From: Synergistales bacterium Syner_01
GTDB taxonomy: Bacteria > Synergistota > Synergistia > Synergistales > Aminobacteriaceae
Reading direction: 5' to 3'
DNA length: 6,256 bases
Assembly (NCBI GenBank): GCA_001604435.1
Contig: LVBO01000272.1
Location: 1 to 6,256 of the forward strand
In this document: one piece after another, positions 1 through 4,677 of the stretch
How the letters are laid out: every line of letters starts with the position of its first letter
How positions within the stretch are numbered: position 1 is the first letter of the stretch
The notes under the pieces: generated by a model
Told to the model about the DNA's origin: nothing
What the model saw: the letters and a program-made list of their open reading frames with translations, nothing else
Database searches by the model: none
Position numbers and translations under genes: made by a program

Positions 1-53
1 GGGAGGCGGTATAGGCCGTCTCCGGTGGGTTCGACCCCCACACGCCTCCGCCA
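1..53 (+). tRNA. selC: tRNA-Sec, 3' part (5' end outside the window)
   Basis: The segment ends in GCCA. The T stem GTGGG (25-29) pairs with CCCAC (37-41) around the loop TTCGACC. Eight bases (ACGCCTCC, 42-49) then precede the discriminator G50 and CCA. An 8-nt acceptor strand plus a 5-bp T stem is the 8+5 arrangement of bacterial tRNA-Sec; a tRNA-Ser would have 7+5. Bases 2-9 pair with 16-23 (one G-U) to form a long 8-bp variable arm, also expected for tRNA-Sec. The T loop and 3' end closely resemble known selC genes. The 5' half and the UCA anticodon lie before the window, so identity rests on the 3' architecture; tRNA-Ser with a bulged A is the alternative. The 3' end of selC is a common target of tyrosine integrases. 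Confidence 0.82.
25..53 (+). other. Probable attL core in the tRNA 3' end (inferred)
   Basis: Integrases encoded just downstream of a tRNA gene usually recombine within the T arm and 3' end, leaving a direct repeat of this segment at the far end of the element. The integrase gene begins 183 bp after CCA and reads away from the tRNA. I found no second copy of these 29 bases in the window, so the matching attR must lie beyond it if the element is complete. The exact crossover point cannot be seen. Confidence 0.4.
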
Positions 54-67
54 GTAGAATAGCGCGA

Positions 68-91
68 ACCCTTGCTACGACAGGGTTTTTT
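68..91 (+). terminator. Rho-independent terminator after the tRNA gene
   Basis: ACCCT (68-72) pairs with AGGGT (82-86) around a 9-nt loop, and a run of six T follows. The stem is short but the T run is good, and the position just after the tRNA is right for ending its transcript. The loop carries the TTGCTACGACAG motif discussed as a possible integrase arm site, so the same DNA may have two roles. Confidence 0.6.
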
Positions 92-129
92 CGAGAGTCA
101 ACGACTGTAGTTCAAGCCTCAAAATAGCC

Positions 130-153
130 TTTGCTACACAGTTTGCTACACAG
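130..153 (+). repeat. Two tandem 12-bp repeats (TTTGCTACACAG), candidate integrase arm sites
   Basis: TTTGCTACACAG occurs twice with no gap (130-141 and 142-153). A related form, CTTGCTACGACAG, lies at 71-83. Short direct repeats between the attachment core and the int gene are where tyrosine integrases of this type bind with their N-terminal arm-binding domain, so that is the likely role. The remaining sequence of 92-236 shows no convincing sigma-70 promoter. An alternative role is an operator controlling int. Confidence 0.5.
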
Positions 154-236
154 ACTTCCCACAAAGCGAACATACACGCCATAAAGGGAAGAAGTAAATG
201 TGAAGCAAAGGCGATGAAGGAGAGGCGATTTGAACA

Positions 237-1961
237 ATGGTCGTTGGCTTTTCTTTGTCTTTGCCGCTGTACGTTGTCAGAAGAGGCGATATGCTGTATT
301 TCAGAATGCGTGTGCCGGAGGATATTCAAGGGTTTCTTCGGACTACGGAGATATCACGCGCCCTGAGGACCAACAATCCCAGAGAAGCGGGAAGAAGAGC
401 GCAACGCCTCGCGTGGATAACAGCGGACCTTTTTGATGATATTCGTGAAGGGAAGTATCGGAACATGGACCACAAGGAGATCAAACGCCTTGTAGCCGAT
501 TGGCTGCGGGAAATTCTTGAAGAAGATGAACTGAAGCGTATTTCTCGCGATAGACCGAGAGGCCTTCACGAGATTGATGATGAAGCCGAAACACTCGCGA
601 TTCTGGAAACCGATGAGCGGGAGCGCCTTGCTACGGATGACCATCTGAGCAAAACGGGGATAGCTCAAGCGCTCCTTGAAGAGCGGGGAATCGTCATGGA
701 TAAAGAAGATATGGCATTCAAGACACTTTGCAGGGAATTGCTGAAAGCGTCCGTGTCGTATTTGGAGATTGCTCAAGAGCGGAACATAGGCGACTACAGA
801 GGCACGGAGCGGTATATCTCGGTTGGTGAAGCGAATGAAAAATACATCGTAGTGAACTCCGATACTGCGGGAAGAAAGCAGAACCAAGAAGAAGGACCGC
901 TGTTGAGCGTGGTTCTTGATGCTTGGGTCAAGGACAAGTTGCAGATGAAAGAATGGACAGAGAGAACACGACTTGATAACGAGCCGATGGTGAAGGATTT
1001 TATCGAGATGGTGGGCGATATGCCGATAGGCCGTCTTGGACCGGAACACTTGAGAGATGCGAGAGATCGTTTCTTGAGAGTACCGAAGAACAGGCAGAAA
1101 ACACCGAAGTATGCCAGCTTCACGCTGAGGCGGTTGTCAGAGATGGACATACCGGAGAAGGAACGATTGAGCAAACAGACGCTTCACAACAGAGCCGTAA
1201 AGATCGGCGGGTTCCTTCATTGGGCTAGAGATAGAGGCTATCCGGTCAAAGAAGGCATGGATACGGTAATGAAATTCAAGCTGGAAAGGCGCAAGCAGTC
1301 GGCAGCGAGGGCTGTGTTTTCCCCGGAAGACTTGGCGAAGATGTTCAATCCGGGAAGCTATCTCAAAGAAACAAAGGGACAAGCAGCAAGGTTCTGGGTT
1401 CCCTTGATAGCGCTGTGTACGGGAATGCGGATTGAGGAAATCTGTCAGCTTTATCTTGGGGATGTTCGGGAAGTGAAAGGCGTTCTGTGCTTCGATGTAA
1501 ACGACAGAGCGGACAAGGGATTGAAAACACTCTCATCCGAGCGTCTGGTACCTGTTTCTCCTGTTCTGAAGGAGATAGGATTATCCGAGTATCTTGAAGA
1601 GGTCCGCAGGACAGGAGCGCCTAGGCTGTTCCCGGAACTGGAAAAGGACGGAGTGAGCAAGAAGTACAGCGATAGAATCAGCAAGTGGTTCAATCGGTAT
1701 TTGGACAGAATCGGTATCGAGGACGATGAAAAAGAAGGGAAGAAAGTGTTTCATAGCTTCCGGCATACCTTCGCGAATACATGCAAGCAAAAGGGATTGG
1801 ATACTCGGAAGGTAAAGCAGATCATCGGACACGAGGCGGGGAGAGATATGACGCTAGATCATTACGGTAAGGCGTATGAACCGGATGTGCTGTATCGGGA
1901 TGTTATGGCGCACATCGTGCCGGAAGTGAACCTTCGGGGGTTGGTTGGCAAGTGGAAGTAG
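237..1961 (+). CDS. Site-specific tyrosine recombinase (integrase), DUF6538-type N-terminus
   Basis: This 574-residue tyrosine recombinase would catalyse integration and excision of the element, most likely at the adjacent selC gene. Residues about 11-60 (YVVRRGDMLYFRMRVP, then SRALRTNNPREA) match the DUF6538 N-terminal module of phage-type integrases. Residues 60-220 are a charged, helical region. About 222-346 is the SAM-like core-binding domain, and about 361-560 the catalytic domain. The full active site is visible: Arg398 (TGMRIEE), Lys430 (LKTLSSERLVP), His506 and Arg509 (HSFRHTF), His532 (IGHE) and the nucleophile Tyr543 (HYGK). The start at 237 leaves the N-terminal module complete; the purine-rich AAGGAGAGG at 217-225 serves as ribosome binding site, although its spacing of 11 nt or more is long. 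Intact, with no frameshift. A strong terminator follows at 2003. Confidence 0.95.
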   Translation: MVVGFSLSLPLYVVRRGDMLYFRMRVPEDIQGFLRTTEISRALRTNNPREAGRRAQRLAWITADLFDDIREGKYRNMDHKEIKRLVADWLREILEEDELKRISRDRPRGLHEIDDEAETLAILETDERERLATDDHLSKTGIAQALLEERGIVMDKEDMAFKTLCRELLKASVSYLEIAQERNIGDYRGTERYISVGEANEKYIVVNSDTAGRKQNQEEGPLLSVVLDAWVKDKLQMKEWTERTRLDNEPMVKDFIEMVGDMPIGRLGPEHLRDARDRFLRVPKNRQKTPKYASFTLRRLSEMDIPEKERLSKQTLHNRAVKIGGFLHWARDRGYPVKEGMDTVMKFKLERRKQSAARAVFSPEDLAKMFNPGSYLKETKGQAARFWVPLIALCTGMRIEEICQLYLGDVREVKGVLCFDVNDRADKGLKTLSSERLVPVSPVLKEIGLSEYLEEVRRTGAPRLFPELEKDGVSKKYSDRISKWFNRYLDRIGIEDDEKEGKKVFHSFRHTFANTCKQKGLDTRKVKQIIGHEAGRDMTLDHYGKAYEPDVLYRDVMAHIVPEVNLRGLVGKWK

Positions 1962-2002
1962 TAAGAATAGAATATACGGTAAGTATTTCCAAGGAAATAA
2001 GC

Positions 2003-2042
2003 AAAGCCCTTCTGTCAGCGGTGACGGAGGGGCTTTTTGTTT
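2003..2042 (+). terminator. Strong Rho-independent terminator after the integrase gene
   Basis: Bases 2003-2017 (AAAGCCCTTCTGTCA) pair along their whole length with TGACGGAGGGGCTTT, allowing three G-U pairs, around a GCGG loop. The stem is about 15 bp and runs into TTTTTGTTT. It starts about 40 bp after the int stop codon and should end the int transcript. Confidence 0.88.
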
Positions 2043-2133
2043 GGAGTTTGGAGGGGGGAAAAGGGGAAAGATCGGCGTGGGGAAGACACAGGGAAACTCA
2101 GGTACGGGGGAAGGCCGCTGAGGTACGCCTGTG
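2043..2133 (+). repeat. Diverged ~90-bp non-coding repeat, copy 1
   Basis: This stretch aligns by eye with 5692-5780 at roughly two thirds identity with a few small gaps. It ends in the 19-bp identical core CCGCTGAGGTACGCCTGTG (2115-2133). Shared landmarks in order are a GGAA/GGGGAAA purine tract, AAAGATC, ACACAGG or GCACAGG, ACTCAGG, then the core. It begins right at the end of the int terminator. Confidence 0.7.
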
Positions 2134-2179
2134 ACGGGAGTGTAGAGGATGAACGGGAGATCAAGGGGTATGCCAAAGG

Positions 2180-2223
2180 TTACACGCTTTGCAAAGCGCC
2201 GCAAGGCGCGGCTTGGGGTGTAA
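2180..2223 (+). other. Nested hairpin with GCAA-capped GC-rich stem
   Basis: TTACAC (2180-2185) can pair with GTGTAA (2218-2223). Inside, GCGCC pairs with GGCGC around a GCAA loop of the GNRA type, next to the 12-bp palindrome GCTTTGCAAAGC (2187-2198). The inner motif AGCGCCGCAAGGCGCGGCT (2196-2214) recurs with one base missing at 3899-3916. No T run follows, so it is not a simple terminator. It could be part of a structured RNA or a REP-like palindrome. Confidence 0.5.
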
Positions 2224-2424
2224 AGCTTTTTGACTCCCTTGTGAGCCAGAGGATGAACGGGGATGCTCAGGAGCACTCAGGAAGCATGAAGCGTAGCATG
2301 GGGGCCAACGCTAGCGCGTTGTCCTGATTAGGCTTTGGGGAAGGTTCATGTGGGACCATGGGGAAGCTGAGGGAGACTGAGGCGGGGCATCGGGTGGAGC
2401 TTGGGTTGGATGCGTGTGCTCTCC

Positions 2425-2446
2425 GGGGTGGGTGGGTGAGGATGGG
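2425..2446 (+). other. G-quadruplex motif
   Basis: Four runs of at least three G (2425-2428, 2430-2432, 2434-2436, 2444-2446) are separated by loops of 1, 1 and 7 bases. This meets the usual G3+N1-7 definition of an intramolecular quadruplex, and the two one-base loops favour a stable fold. It sits in the middle of the non-coding stretch, far from any start codon, so its effect, if any, is unclear. Confidence 0.55.
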
Positions 2447-2506
2447 TCAGGATGCACTCAATTTTCAAGGGAAACGCTGGTGGTGTATTGAGATAGTGAA
2501 AAAGGG

Positions 2507-2522
2507 GTGAGGAATTCCTCAC
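2507..2522. other. Perfect 16-bp palindrome GTGAGGAATTCCTCAC
   Basis: The 16 bases read the same on both strands and form a 6-bp hairpin with an AATT loop. On the - strand the palindrome is followed by CCCTTTTT, so it could act as a weak terminator for leftward transcription. It could equally be a dimeric protein-binding site. No leftward gene is apparent upstream of it. Confidence 0.4.
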
Positions 2523-2553
2523 ACCTACTGAACAAAAAAGAGGGCTGAAGCCA

Positions 2554-2569
2554 GTCGTAGCAAGGGTTC
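2554..2569 (-). repeat. Inverted 16-bp copy of the tRNA-proximal motif
   Basis: The reverse complement of these 16 bases is GAACCCTTGCTACGAC, identical to 66-81 next to the tRNA gene. Sixteen matching bases are unlikely by chance in a 6-kb window. If 66-81 is an integrase arm site, this may be a displaced or outward-facing arm site, or a relic of a second element end. Confidence 0.55.
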
Positions 2570-2694
2570 ATGGCATTTTACTTTGATGCACTAAAGCGAT
2601 ATGTAAAGGCTTGGTATGACAGGGATGAGGTGATTTTGGGGTGAAAACGGTGCTGAGGAAAAATGCGTGGGTTGGAGCATTGGGGAAGAGCAGG

Positions 2695-2718
2695 GAGAAG
2701 GACATGGAGAAGGACATG
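2695..2718 (+). repeat. Tandem 12-bp repeat GAGAAGGACATG x2
   Basis: Two perfect head-to-tail copies (2695-2706 and 2707-2718) lie in a purine-rich non-coding stretch. Slippage in low-complexity DNA would explain them; no function is evident. Confidence 0.5.
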
Positions 2719-2770
2719 GGAAAAGCCTTATGAACACTGAAGGTAGGTAAGAAGAGCTTACTAAGTGTAA

Positions 2771-2809
2771 ATGCAAAAGAATAAATGAAATCAGTAGTTT
2801 ATGCAAAAG
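2771..2809 (+). repeat. Two ATGCAAAAG direct repeats 30 bp apart
   Basis: ATGCAAAAG occurs at 2771-2779 and 2801-2809, in AT-rich DNA upstream of the ParB-like gene. The 30-bp period is close to three helical turns, so both copies face the same side of the helix, as expected for cooperative binding sites. The copies are short and chance cannot be excluded. Confidence 0.3.
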
Positions 2810-2862
2810 TGCTTTATCTGCTTAGGGTTTATGGTAATTGTAATTAGTCTCCCTTATATGAA

Positions 2863-2897
2863 GAGAGAGCGCGGACTGTAGGAGGTCTGATTCTCTC
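2863..2897 (+). other. Leader hairpin before the ParB-like gene
   Basis: GAGAGA (2863-2868) pairs with TCTCTC (2892-2897), with a short inner pairing of GGAC and GTCT. The loop side carries a GGAGG (2881-2885) not followed by a start codon. A weak possible promoter, TGGTAA-17-TATATG, lies just upstream, about 2831-2860. The hairpin would be in the 5' leader of the gene at 2927. Confidence 0.35.
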
Positions 2898-2926
2898 GCA
2901 AAATAACATCAAGGAGATGAAGCATC

Positions 2927-3745
2927 ATGGATAACGGTATTTTGGAATGGGAAATCAGTTCCGGTGAAGGTAAGTTGATGGAGGTTCCGTTGAGTGTGAT
3001 TAAGACGGACAGGGTAAGGCTACAGACAAGGACTAAGCCGCTCCATCAGGAGACAGTGAGACGGTACAGGAATCTGTACAAGGCTGGTGTAGCTATGCCG
3101 CCTCTTGTCGTGAGCTACAAGGACGGAGAGTTTCAGTTGATAGACGGGTATCACAGATACGAGGCGTTGCGGTGGAATTGTTTCAAAGGATGGGGTGAAA
3201 CATACGAAGCGAGGAAGACCGGAGGGCCTATAGCTGGTGAGCCGGTGAAGGTGCTGGTGGTGTCTTGTCAAAATGACGCACAGGCCGTTTTGTGGAGTCT
3301 GAAGAAGAACGCCGAACACGGTAGACCGTTGAGTCTGGAAGATCGGAAGAAAGCGTTCAAGGCTTGGCTTGATGAGGAAATGTACTGGCAGAACAAACGG
3401 AAGAAGATGTTCAAGTCTTGGAGACAGGTGTCCAGAGAGTTCGGAGGGACAGACCCTAAGACGCTCCGGGGGTGGTGCAAAGAGATGAATCCGAAGCTCT
3501 TGAAGATGATGGCGGCCAAGAACACGAAATACAGCGGGAAGCCTTATGAATACGATGCTGAGGAAGAGAGGTTGAACATGTACAGGTCTATGCTGCAACA
3601 GATTGAGAAGAGCATAAAGGACGAGTTCAAAGATGCTGAGAAGCTACAGGAGCTTAGAGAGCAGATTGAAGGGCTTGCTGTGATGATTGACAAGAAGCTC
3701 AAAGGCGAAGAAGTGAGCATCATCGAAGAAACTGAGGACTACTAA
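2927..3745 (+). CDS. ParB/sulfiredoxin-fold DNA-binding protein (ParB-like regulator)
   Basis: This 272-residue protein has a ParB N-terminal (sulfiredoxin-like) domain at about 18-135. It includes LIDGYHRYEALR (71-82) with the GxHR nucleotide-binding motif at 74-77, and the helix typically following it, NAEHGRPLSLEDRKKAF (128-144). A helix-turn-helix-like stretch follows at about 165-185 (SWRQVSREFGGTDPKTLRGW). The C-terminal part, about 210-258, is charged and heptad-rich, probably a coiled coil for dimerisation. Members of this group bind DNA; ParB proteins proper use CTP in partition, whereas stand-alone versions in phages and mobile elements are often regulators. No ParA lies beside it, so a regulatory role is more likely than classical partition. 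AAGGAG at 2911-2916 gives a good ribosome binding site 10 nt before ATG. It appears intact and monocistronic. Confidence 0.87.
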   Translation: MDNGILEWEISSGEGKLMEVPLSVIKTDRVRLQTRTKPLHQETVRRYRNLYKAGVAMPPLVVSYKDGEFQLIDGYHRYEALRWNCFKGWGETYEARKTGGPIAGEPVKVLVVSCQNDAQAVLWSLKKNAEHGRPLSLEDRKKAFKAWLDEEMYWQNKRKKMFKSWRQVSREFGGTDPKTLRGWCKEMNPKLLKMMAAKNTKYSGKPYEYDAEEERLNMYRSMLQQIEKSIKDEFKDAEKLQELREQIEGLAVMIDKKLKGEEVSIIEETEDY

Positions 3746-3809
3746 GCAGTAGCAGATATGGCATCCTTCCGATGCTTTGAGTACTTCTCCTTGGAAGCCA
3801 GAGACGCAT

Positions 3810-3851
3810 AAGACGCACAGGGGCACTCCTACAACAGCCTTTGTGCGTCTT
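3810..3851 (+). terminator. Hairpin terminator after the ParB-like gene
   Basis: AAGACGCACA (3810-3819) pairs perfectly with TGTGCGTCTT (3842-3851) around a 22-nt loop. The following GTCTTT is only weakly T-rich, so termination may be partial. It lies 64 bp after the stop codon. A partial direct copy (AGACGCA) sits just before the stem at 3802-3808. Confidence 0.6.
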
Positions 3852-3898
3852 GTCTTTGGTGAAAATCAGGAGCTTGGAGAAGACACACAGAAGAGCAT

Positions 3899-3916
3899 AG
3901 CGCCGCAGGCGCGGCT
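3899..3916 (+). repeat. GC-rich palindromic motif, copy 2
   Basis: AGCGCCGCAGGCGCGGCT matches 2196-2214 except for one missing A. GCGCC pairs with GGCGC around a GCA loop; an alternative pairing uses CCGC with GCGG. Recurrence in two separate intergenic regions suggests a REP-like element or a shared RNA substructure. Confidence 0.5.
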
Positions 3917-3941
3917 AGACGGAATGAAGATATAGAGGTTC

Positions 3942-4011
3942 CCGCCTCTGGTTCCCCCGATGGTATCCCTCTCCATCGTCGGGGTTGAGCCGGGGGCGGT
4001 TCTTTTTGTTT
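3942..4011 (+). terminator. Long, strong Rho-independent terminator
   Basis: CCGCCTCTGGTTC (3942-3954) pairs along 13 positions with GAGCCGGGGGCGG (3987-3999), using G-U pairs. Inside, CCCC pairs with GGGG and GATGG with CCATC across a 3-nt bulge. TTCTTTTTGTTT follows directly. It is the strongest terminator in this interval and comes about 90 bp after another terminator, with no protein gene between. A small RNA may end here, or it backs up the leaky upstream terminator. Confidence 0.87.
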
Positions 4012-4038
4012 CAAGGCTAAGTGTCGCAAGACGCGCCT

Positions 4039-4068
4039 TTGGAGAGGGAAGCAAAGGTAATCTGTAAT
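4039..4068 (+). promoter_or_regulatory. Possible sigma-70 type promoter for the coiled-coil gene
   Basis: TTGGAG (4039-4044) and TGTAAT (4063-4068) are 18 bp apart. The -10 box matches consensus at five of six bases, the -35 at three. The gene at 4100 follows a strong terminator and so needs its own promoter, which makes this site plausible. Confidence 0.35.
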
Positions 4069-4099
4069 CGTTTCAAAATAAAAACTCAGGAGGGGGAAC

Positions 4100-4450
4100 A
4101 TGGATATGGAAACAAGAATGCTGAATATCGTGGATGAATTGAAGCAGGAGAACGAGTATCTTCATACGGAGATGATGAAGCTCCGGGATGCTCTGGGACG
4201 GAGTACCGAGGAACTGTCGGTACTTCGGCATGAGATGAAGCAGATCATTGAAGGGCTTGATGAGCTTACTTCGAGTACGGTCATCGAGAGCATAGCGGAA
4301 CAACTCGGGGTAGACTTCGAGGGTGCCTATGACGTTACGTATGACGACAGGGACAGGAAGATCAATGAACTGAAGTGGAAGCTGTGGGACATGATGAAGA
4401 TCGTCATGGAGAACAGGGTTGCGCTTGGGATTGATTGTCCGGTGATGTAA
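4100..4450 (+). CDS. Small coiled-coil protein of unknown function
   Basis: I do not recognise this 116-residue acidic protein. Residues about 3-58 form a nearly continuous heptad pattern (ETRMLNIVDELKQENEYLHTE onward, with repeated Leu, Met and Ile), expected to be a coiled coil that oligomerises. A short middle segment, ESIAEQLGVDFEGAYDVTYDD, is followed by another amphipathic helix with WKLWDMM. There is no signal peptide or membrane segment, so it should be cytoplasmic. GGAGG at 4089-4093 lies 6 nt before ATG, an excellent ribosome binding site, and the gene is bounded by terminators on both sides; both facts support a real gene. Its position in a mobile element suggests an accessory or regulatory partner protein, which is inference only. 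Confidence 0.75.
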   Translation: MDMETRMLNIVDELKQENEYLHTEMMKLRDALGRSTEELSVLRHEMKQIIEGLDELTSSTVIESIAEQLGVDFEGAYDVTYDDRDRKINELKWKLWDMMKIVMENRVALGIDCPVM

Positions 4451-4462
4451 GGGAAGATTCAA

Positions 4463-4482
4463 TGCCCCCAATTTTGGGGGCA
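4463..4482 (+). other. TGCCCCC/GGGGGCA hairpin after the coiled-coil gene
   Basis: TGCCCCC (4463-4469) pairs with GGGGGCA (4476-4482) around AATTTT. No T run follows. It lies 12 bp after the stop codon and may protect the mRNA 3' end from exonuclease or pause polymerase before the real terminator at 4497. Confidence 0.6.
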
Positions 4483-4496
4483 ACGATAAGACCAAC

Positions 4497-4532
4497 GGGG
4501 GAACAGGGATACGTCTTTGTTCCCCTTTTTTT
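4497..4532 (+). terminator. Rho-independent terminator of the coiled-coil gene
   Basis: GGGGAACA (4498-4505) pairs with TGTTCCCC (4518-4525) around a 12-nt loop, then a run of seven T follows. Stem and T run are both strong, and the position 46 bp after the stop codon fits. Confidence 0.88.
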
Positions 4533-4579
4533 CCGTTTTATTAAATTTTCATTTACAGTATGAATCGGGGAAACTCGGT

Positions 4580-4622
4580 AGAGGGATTGAAGATGTAGTC
4601 TATCTTCCTTCCCTCTTTTTTC
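4580..4622 (+). terminator. Second terminator in the 4451-4677 gap
   Basis: AGAGGGA pairs with TCCCTCT (4610-4616) and GAAGAT (4589-4594) with ATCTTC, separated by a small TT/CT internal loop. The T run extends to 4622. No protein gene lies between this and the terminator ending at 4532. The AT-rich DNA at 4534-4566 could hold a promoter for a short transcript ending here. Confidence 0.8.
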
Positions 4623-4677
4623 GTTCCACCTGATGAAACTACTTGGGGCTTGGACTTAAGTAGCTCGCTACGCTCGC

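Larger units (their letters stand above)
2043..2926. other. Long non-coding, purine-rich stretch
   Basis: Nearly 900 bases hold no credible gene. Short ORFs occur on both strands, but they lack ribosome binding sites and recognisable motifs, and they reflect the skewed composition. The + strand is rich in G and A, especially 2043-2160, 2331-2450 and 2630-2730. It contains one copy of a ~90-bp repeat (2043-2133), a GC-rich nested hairpin (2180-2223), a CAACGC-TAGC-GCGTTG hairpin (2306-2321), a G-quadruplex motif (2425-2446), a 16-bp palindrome (2507-2522), an inverted copy of the tRNA-side motif (2554-2569) and tandem repeats (2695-2718). From about 2750 the DNA becomes AT-rich and probably holds the promoter of the next gene. 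It could be a decayed gene region or encode a structured RNA. Confidence 0.6.

Noticed and set aside
130..153. CRISPR-like repeat
   Set aside because: The two copies are 12 bp and directly adjacent, with no spacers and no cas genes.
354..1049. 231-codon open frame on the - strand
   Set aside because: It lies wholly inside the integrase gene, whose active-site residues are all present, and it has no recognisable motif; it is a shadow of the + strand codons.
1952..2134. GTG-started ORF overlapping the int stop
   Set aside because: It runs straight through the int terminator stem and has no domain or credible ribosome binding site.
2037..2327. Open frame of 96 codons after int
   Set aside because: It starts in the T run of the int terminator, has no ribosome binding site and crosses several hairpins. 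The in-phase similarity to 5696-5980 is confined to the non-coding repeat.
2609..2621. 13-base match GGCTTGGTATGAC with 5649-5661 as a separate repeat family
   Set aside because: A single 13-base match in 6 kb has an appreciable chance of arising randomly, and flanking similarity is weak.
2591..2806. 71-codon - strand frame starting with a hydrophobic, signal-like stretch
   Set aside because: It reads pyrimidine-rich DNA opposite purine tracts and tandem repeats, giving a Pro/Ser/Cys repeat; composition alone explains it.
2041..2900. Group II intron or retron RNA
   Set aside because: No domain V sequence (GAGCCGTATGCGG type) and no reverse transcriptase gene is present in the window.
4661..4677. 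Alternative upstream start for the Rha gene
   Set aside because: The frame upstream of ATG 4678 reaches the stop at 4657 with no ATG, GTG or TTG between them.
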